A DNA stretch of 64,000 nt from Sequoia sempervirens (lineage: Eukaryota; Streptophyta; Pinopsida; Cupressales; Cupressaceae). The stretch is taken from positions 703,787,360 through 703,851,359 of the forward strand of contig VDFB02270651.1 in assembly GCA_007258455.2 (NCBI GenBank), in the 5' to 3' direction. The stretch's first letter is position 1. Each line of letters starts with the position of its first letter. A model generated the notes under the pieces. The model was not told the DNA's origin. It did not search any database and worked only from the letters and a program-made list of their open reading frames with translations. The translations under genes and the position numbers were made by a program. Shown in pieces: positions 59,098-64,000 of this stretch.

Positions 59098-61914
59098 TTT
59101 TGGAACCTAAAATTTCATGCAAATTTTAGGTTCCCATGATGAAAAATTGGATTTTAGCACTCAAAAGTACAGTTGAAATTTTTTCTCAAGTGAGTCACTT
59201 TGAAAAATCACAAAATGAAGTTAGTGCAATTTCATGCAAAATCAATTTACAAACGTGTTCATCTACCATATGTGAGTATCTCCGCCAATTTTTATCTTCG
59301 TATGATCAGTTTTGACAAATATTCAAAAGGACAAGTTGAAGGGTTCTGCGAAGGTTTGCTATCTACATAGTAAAATCTGTTAAAGTGACCAAGTTTGGAG
59401 GATAATATTAAACAACTGGAAGACTTTCATGACAAACCAATTAAGGCTCTTCATTCTCCTCATATCAATGTGCATCCATGTCATTTTTTTAGATCTTTAG
59501 GATATCATTTGATATTTTTCCAAGATCAAATCCAAATGGATTTTACACAGTTTGGAAACTGCATTTCCAGGACAGCTGCAAAATGGTCAACTTTGGTGTT
59601 TGATATTTGGTGAAGAAAATGAAATGATAGAAAACCCTCTTGTACACATGTTCACCATGCCTAAATGAGCTAATATACAAAGTTATAGCTTCTCAGAATC
59701 ATATTTAATATTTTTTCAAAAGGGAAAGTGGGGGGTTTCAATTGATCTTGACAATGGTAATTTTTCAGAAAATGTTGAGTAAGCAACTTTGTGCATTCAC
59801 AGTTTGCAATCCTGATAAATTCATGACCAACCATTCTACAAGCATACATCTCTTATCATAACTTAACACATCTACATGTTTTCATGGTCCAAGATGAAGG
59901 AGTTCTGGTATGCTTTAATTATCATTGTTTTCATGGCGATGCTACTCCCAGGCTAGATTTCGCACGCACCTAAAAAACCCAGTTGCAAATTTTTTCAAAT
60001 TATAAGGGTGACCCAGTTGGTTTTTTGGCCTCAAATGTTTCCAAATTCAATTCCGTTGGATTCCAAGCTCATTTGTTGTATTAATTTAAAATTTTATTTT
60101 TCTCACTACATGCTCCGGTAGGGCTAGTTTACAAAGGAAGTACCTCGATTTGGCGAGCTATTCAAAATCCGTTAGAAACCCACTTCCAAAATAATTGATC
60201 ACGGTCCCTTGAAAATTTTCATGGCTCTAGGATGCTTTGTGTGACCACACTGAAATTACTTTGTTTGCCCCCAAGCCAAAATTAAAAAATTCTTTCTTAA
60301 ATCCTAAAGTTCAAATGATATAATTTTTTATATGTTTTAAAATGAATTCTATACAACTTTCAAAACCCTAAACATATCAATATTTTATAAAGTTTAATTA
60401 TATGGAAACATATCGCAAGAGAAATGCCTATCGGTGGAGTAGAATACCCAGTCCCAATGATAGCCTGACAATATTGAGAAATTTCATCAATGAAAGAAGC
60501 AAGATTGTGGAAAGAAAAAATAAGTCTCAGTGATGCTTTAAGTCTCACCGACATGGGAGTGCATATGGTCAAAAGGAAAAAGATTGAATAAAATATAACT
60601 ATCGAGGAAAACAATATTTCTTTGAAGAATATAATCTTCACTTTTTCACCATGGAGATTATAAAGAAGATAATTATTTTACCAGGAAAGAATACAAGGTA
60701 AAATCTATAAAATATTTGCACAGGGAGTTGAAATATTTTCACCAAGAGGATAAAGAATACGTAATTATTTTTATTGTATTGGGTGAAATATTTCAATCAA
60801 GCAAGATAAAAAGGAATATTTTTTCACTAAAGAAGCTACGAGATCGGGTAATTTTTATTTTTAATTGGTGGAAGTACAAAATTTTCCAGCAAAGGATAAT
60901 TATTGAAATTGATTCTTCACGAAAATGCAAAAATGGAGATTAAAGTTAAAATATTTAATTTTCCAAAGGAAACTAATTAAATATTTTATTTTGTCGAGAA
61001 TAATTAAATGAAGAGTTGCACCGAAAAGAATAGTTGCACTAAATGGATGTTGTGAAGAGTTGTAACCCTAAAAGAACAATGTATATATGTAAGATGAAAT
61101 AAAATCATTAGGATAGAAGCAGTAGGTTAGGAAATCATCAATAGTTGGATAGGTTGAACAATTGCAGAAACATAACATTATGTTATGTATTGCAAGAATA
61201 TTTTGAAGTAATATAATGGACAAGAAGGCTTAATCTGGTGATCCAATCGTGGTGTCAATTGTTTGTTGAATTAATTGAAAAATATTATCAGGTTGTCTCC
61301 AAGGTTGACATTTCCTTATTATTTAAATTGATGTATCAAGAATAGTTTCAATTTATCAAGGCACATTTGTTATTCTTGTGTGGTTCAGTTAATTGGATCC
61401 TTCAAGGAAGGATTAAATTCTTTTAATTAATCATAGTAATCTGGAGACGGTCATTTGGATCAATAAGAACTTGATAATTGCATTCTTGCACGTTTATACA
61501 AGGTATAAATAGTCACAAGTGTCAAGAAATTTGAATTATAACCATTAATTAAGTCACATATCTTTCACCTCTTGACTCCATTAGCCCAACAAAAGTAGAC
61601 ACTGGTCATACCAATTCCATTTTATAATTTCATAAAATCTTATCCATACATTCACATTTCAAATTTTAGTAGGATTAATTAGTAAGATTTCATCTATGCC
61701 ACACCATTTGCCACCATGGATAGATCCATCAATTCAACCAAATCATACATCCCTCTAATCTACTCCATTATATAGGTACACCCACCTAAGGTCTGGTAGA
61801 GATTGAAGAGAATAAGGTTCAAATACACCATTTGACCTTGTCTGTTACCCTAAAATGTACCAAGATCCTGGCAACCTCTTGAGGTTTTTCATCCAATGTT
61901 TTTGAGAACTAACA
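59098..61914 (+). repeat. 3' LTR of the large-LTR element (right arm)
   Basis: 2817 bp, TTTTGGAACC...GAACTAACA, TATATAG at 61770-61776, followed by AAGTC and the LINE RNase H domain on the minus strand. Confidence 0.88.
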
Positions 61915-63010
61915 AAGTCAATCACAAATTTGGATTCTCCCTCAATGTGTAGATTCTTTAGTCCTAGAGTAACAACAATTTTGATTCCACTTAGAAGCAC
62001 TATTTCCTTTGTTGTCATAGAGGTTTGAATCCCAATACCACTAGCAAACCTAGCAACCATTCTTCTATTATGATCTTTGATGATGCCCTTGATGCTAGCC
62101 AGGCTAGGATTTCCTTTTGCAACACCATCAAAATTAAATTTGTGCCAACCATCAAAAGGGGGTTTCCATTTTGTGTTTATCCTAGCTAAGGGTTTTGAGT
62201 TACCAAAGGAGTTGAGTTCCAAATTCTTGTTCCATGATTTATCCATAGTCATTTCCAAGGCAGAGGGGGCTTTTCCAGAGGTTTCCAAACATACAAGGTT
62301 ATATTCTCTGTAATTAGTCTAAAGAAAATACTAAAGAACTCCTTTGGGATTTTTTCTATATTTCATAATATCCTATTATTCCTTTCCTTCCATAAACACC
62401 AAAAAATAATGGGAGGGACCTATTCTGAAATTTATTTGGGTAGAGAGTGGTAATAGGGAGAGATCCAGTTATCTACAAAGATCTTAAGATCTCCATTCAT
62501 GGTCCAATAGATACCCAATTTGTGAAGGGCGGATTCCCAAACTTCAACAGCAAATGTACACTGGAGTAACACATGAGGGATAAACTCCTCATCATATTTG
62601 CATAGCATACATCTAACAGGGATTTAAAATCCCCCTTTTCTTAAGTTGTCCTGGGTGAGGATCCTATTATGACTCACCATCCACCAAAATAAATTGATTT
62701 TTGGCATAAGTTTCATGTTCCAAATATGTTTCCAAATACTATTGTGAGTTCCTTGTAGAGATAATAGACTAGAAGCAAACTTTACCAAGAGATTACCCTT
62801 GTTTTCCCTAGTCTAGTAGAATCCATCCTCGTGAGTGGAAATGGGTATTCTAGTTAGAGAGAGAGTTTCTTGAAGAGTCTTAGCCTGATGCCTTAACTCC
62901 AATGAGTAAAGGCAACAACTCTCTAAACTTTATTTTGCTGCAATTACCAAGTTTCCATCTCAGCCTAGAGTGCAACAACCTTTTGACCCTATAGATATTG
63001 TTCCATCTTA
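61915..63010 (-). pseudogene. LINE 3' part: RT zinc-binding domain and RNase H start (right arm)
   Basis: Counterpart of 33878-35098. On the minus strand 62288-61915 gives a long open RNase H start: KPPFDGWHKFNFDGVAKGNP, RRMVARFASGIGIQTSMTTK (active-site Asp in NFDG; the usual Glu lies in the following helix) and NLHIEGESKFVIDF. The zinc-binding region (62640-62480) is readable upstream. It is better preserved here than in the left arm. Confidence 0.82.
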
Positions 63011-63391
63011 GTTAGCTTTTTATTTAGATCCACAAATTATGGGACACTTGAGTCTATTTAATTTCGATTCTAGATCATTGTAATCATTAAAACTTATGTA
63101 TTTTTCAAAAGAACTTATACATTTTTAGCATGGGTTTTCCTACTAAACTTTGTGGAGCTATTTTATGAATCAAAGGATTATGCCTTATTTGTATACATGT
63201 GGATCTCAATCTTTGGTGATGGTATGATTGTTTTAATTATCCGAGTTGATTAAATTAATGAAATATGTCATATTATTGTGGTATTGAATATATTTTTATC
63301 TCTAATCTGTGCATGTTTAATGGCATTCTAATTTGATATAACTTCAAAATCCTGAGACTGATTGATTTTCTTTGAAGATTACATTGGTGTT

Positions 63392-64000
63392 TGTAGACAC
63401 TAAAAAATATCTTGAATGATATCATACACTCAAAATAGATTTACTAACATCATTTCCTCTTCAAATCCATCTTCTCTTTGCTTAATTGATTAAATTAGTG
63501 TAGTTGTTTAATTAATTGCATCAGTTTTGTCCATTAACCTAATTCATCAAAATTAGGTTAATTCATCCTCCTTCGTGCTAACATTTCACCCTATTAAATT
63601 AAATAAATCAAAACATTTATTTTAACTCCTTAGGTCATCTTATTTAATTAAATAACCCTAAGTTATTTAATTAAATATCATTTCATTTATCTCCCCCCAT
63701 TTATTAAATTACTTAATAAACCATTTATTCCTCCAAATCTCCTAATTGCATGATTAAACCTTGTTTAAATTAGCAATTAAACTAATTTTCCTCTAAAAGG
63801 GAATATTCCCTCAGAATATTCGTTATCTTTTTTTTCACAATTAAAGTTTTCTTTTAATTTGCAAAATTCCTTTTTCCTCACCCAAATGAATATTCCAAAA
63901 GAATATTCTTATTCCTCCATCATTTGAAAAAGGGATATTTTCACTTAGCTTCTAATGCAAGTTTTAACCTTTAACCTTTTGAACAAGTCACCTTTGACCT
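63392..64000 (+). repeat. 5' LTR of the Tat-like element (right-arm copy, partial)
   Basis: TGTAGACACTAAAA onward, about 97% identical to the outer 609 bp of 32069-33478 on the other strand, with the same flank (63011-63391 matching 33479-33877). It is cut by the window end; a second, plus-strand copy of the Tat-like element may lie beyond. The 63011-63391 stretch itself holds nothing recognisable. Confidence 0.85.

Larger units (their letters stand above)
53732..61914 (+). mobile_element. Non-autonomous LTR retrotransposon with 2.8-kb LTRs (right-arm copy)
   Basis: Counterpart of 35099-43252, now on the plus strand. LTRs are 53732-56485 and 59098-61914, internal 56486-59097. Flanks are GAGCC before and AAGTC after. 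All boundary features, including the altered 3' LTR start TTTTGGAACC, match the left copy, which proves a single insertion duplicated later. Confidence 0.88.
50999..64000 (-). repeat. Right arm of giant inverted repeat
   Basis: Reverse complement of 46056-32872 with the same order of genes and elements. It continues past the window end. Differences from the left arm include a short deletion upstream of the env-position-type gene, an expanded (AAAAC) run at 58876-58901 and independent stop codons. Confidence 0.93.

Noticed and set aside
1..64000. CRISPR arrays, tRNA or rRNA genes, organelle or viral insertions other than LTR elements
   Set aside because: None was seen on reading; direct repeats are LTRs, tandem repeats or microsatellites.

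Overview
The window is nuclear DNA from a large, repeat-dense plant genome. It is AT-rich, carries no recognisable single-copy host gene, and nearly all of it can be assigned to nested, decayed retrotransposons. A gymnosperm or similarly large seed-plant genome fits the element mix (Ogre/Tat-like, Athila-like, Copia and LINE elements with long LTRs), but the species cannot be fixed from the sequence.

Left half (1-33478): one very large Ogre/Tat-like Ty3 element on the minus strand. Its 5' LTR is at 32069-33478, and its gag, protease, RT, two RNase H domains and integrase run leftward. Its 3' LTR lies beyond base 1. Three later elements split it: an Athila-like Ty3 element (1704-13249, plus strand), a short non-autonomous LTR element (20155-23493, plus strand, TSD GATAG) and an internally deleted Copia element (26438-30278, plus strand, TSD AAAAT). 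The Athila-like element keeps its LTRs, primer-binding site, two polypurine tracts, gag-pol remains and an extra gene in the env position.

Right half (32872-64000): a giant inverted repeat. The left arm is about 32872-46056; the right arm is 50999-64000 and runs off the window. In order from outside to inside each arm holds the Tat 5' LTR, a LINE 3' end (zinc-binding RT domain plus RNase H), a non-autonomous LTR element with 2.75-2.8 kb LTRs inserted in the LINE RNase H domain and carrying one acidic ORF, the end of the LINE, and a gene related to the env-position ORF of the Athila-like element. Hand-compared samples differ by about 3-4% between arms and by about 10% between the two LTRs of the nested element, so the LTR insertion came before the duplication. 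The apex holds about 4 kb of AT-rich spacer, an extra copy of a 0.7 kb repeat, and a 100-N assembly gap exactly at the inner edge of the right arm.

Almost every coding region is broken. Many in-frame stops are TAG where the family has Gln (CAG), and at three sites one arm keeps CAG while the other has TAG. This is the mark expected of cytosine methylation followed by C-to-T decay. The longest uninterrupted reading frame is the 240-codon env-position-type gene in the left arm.
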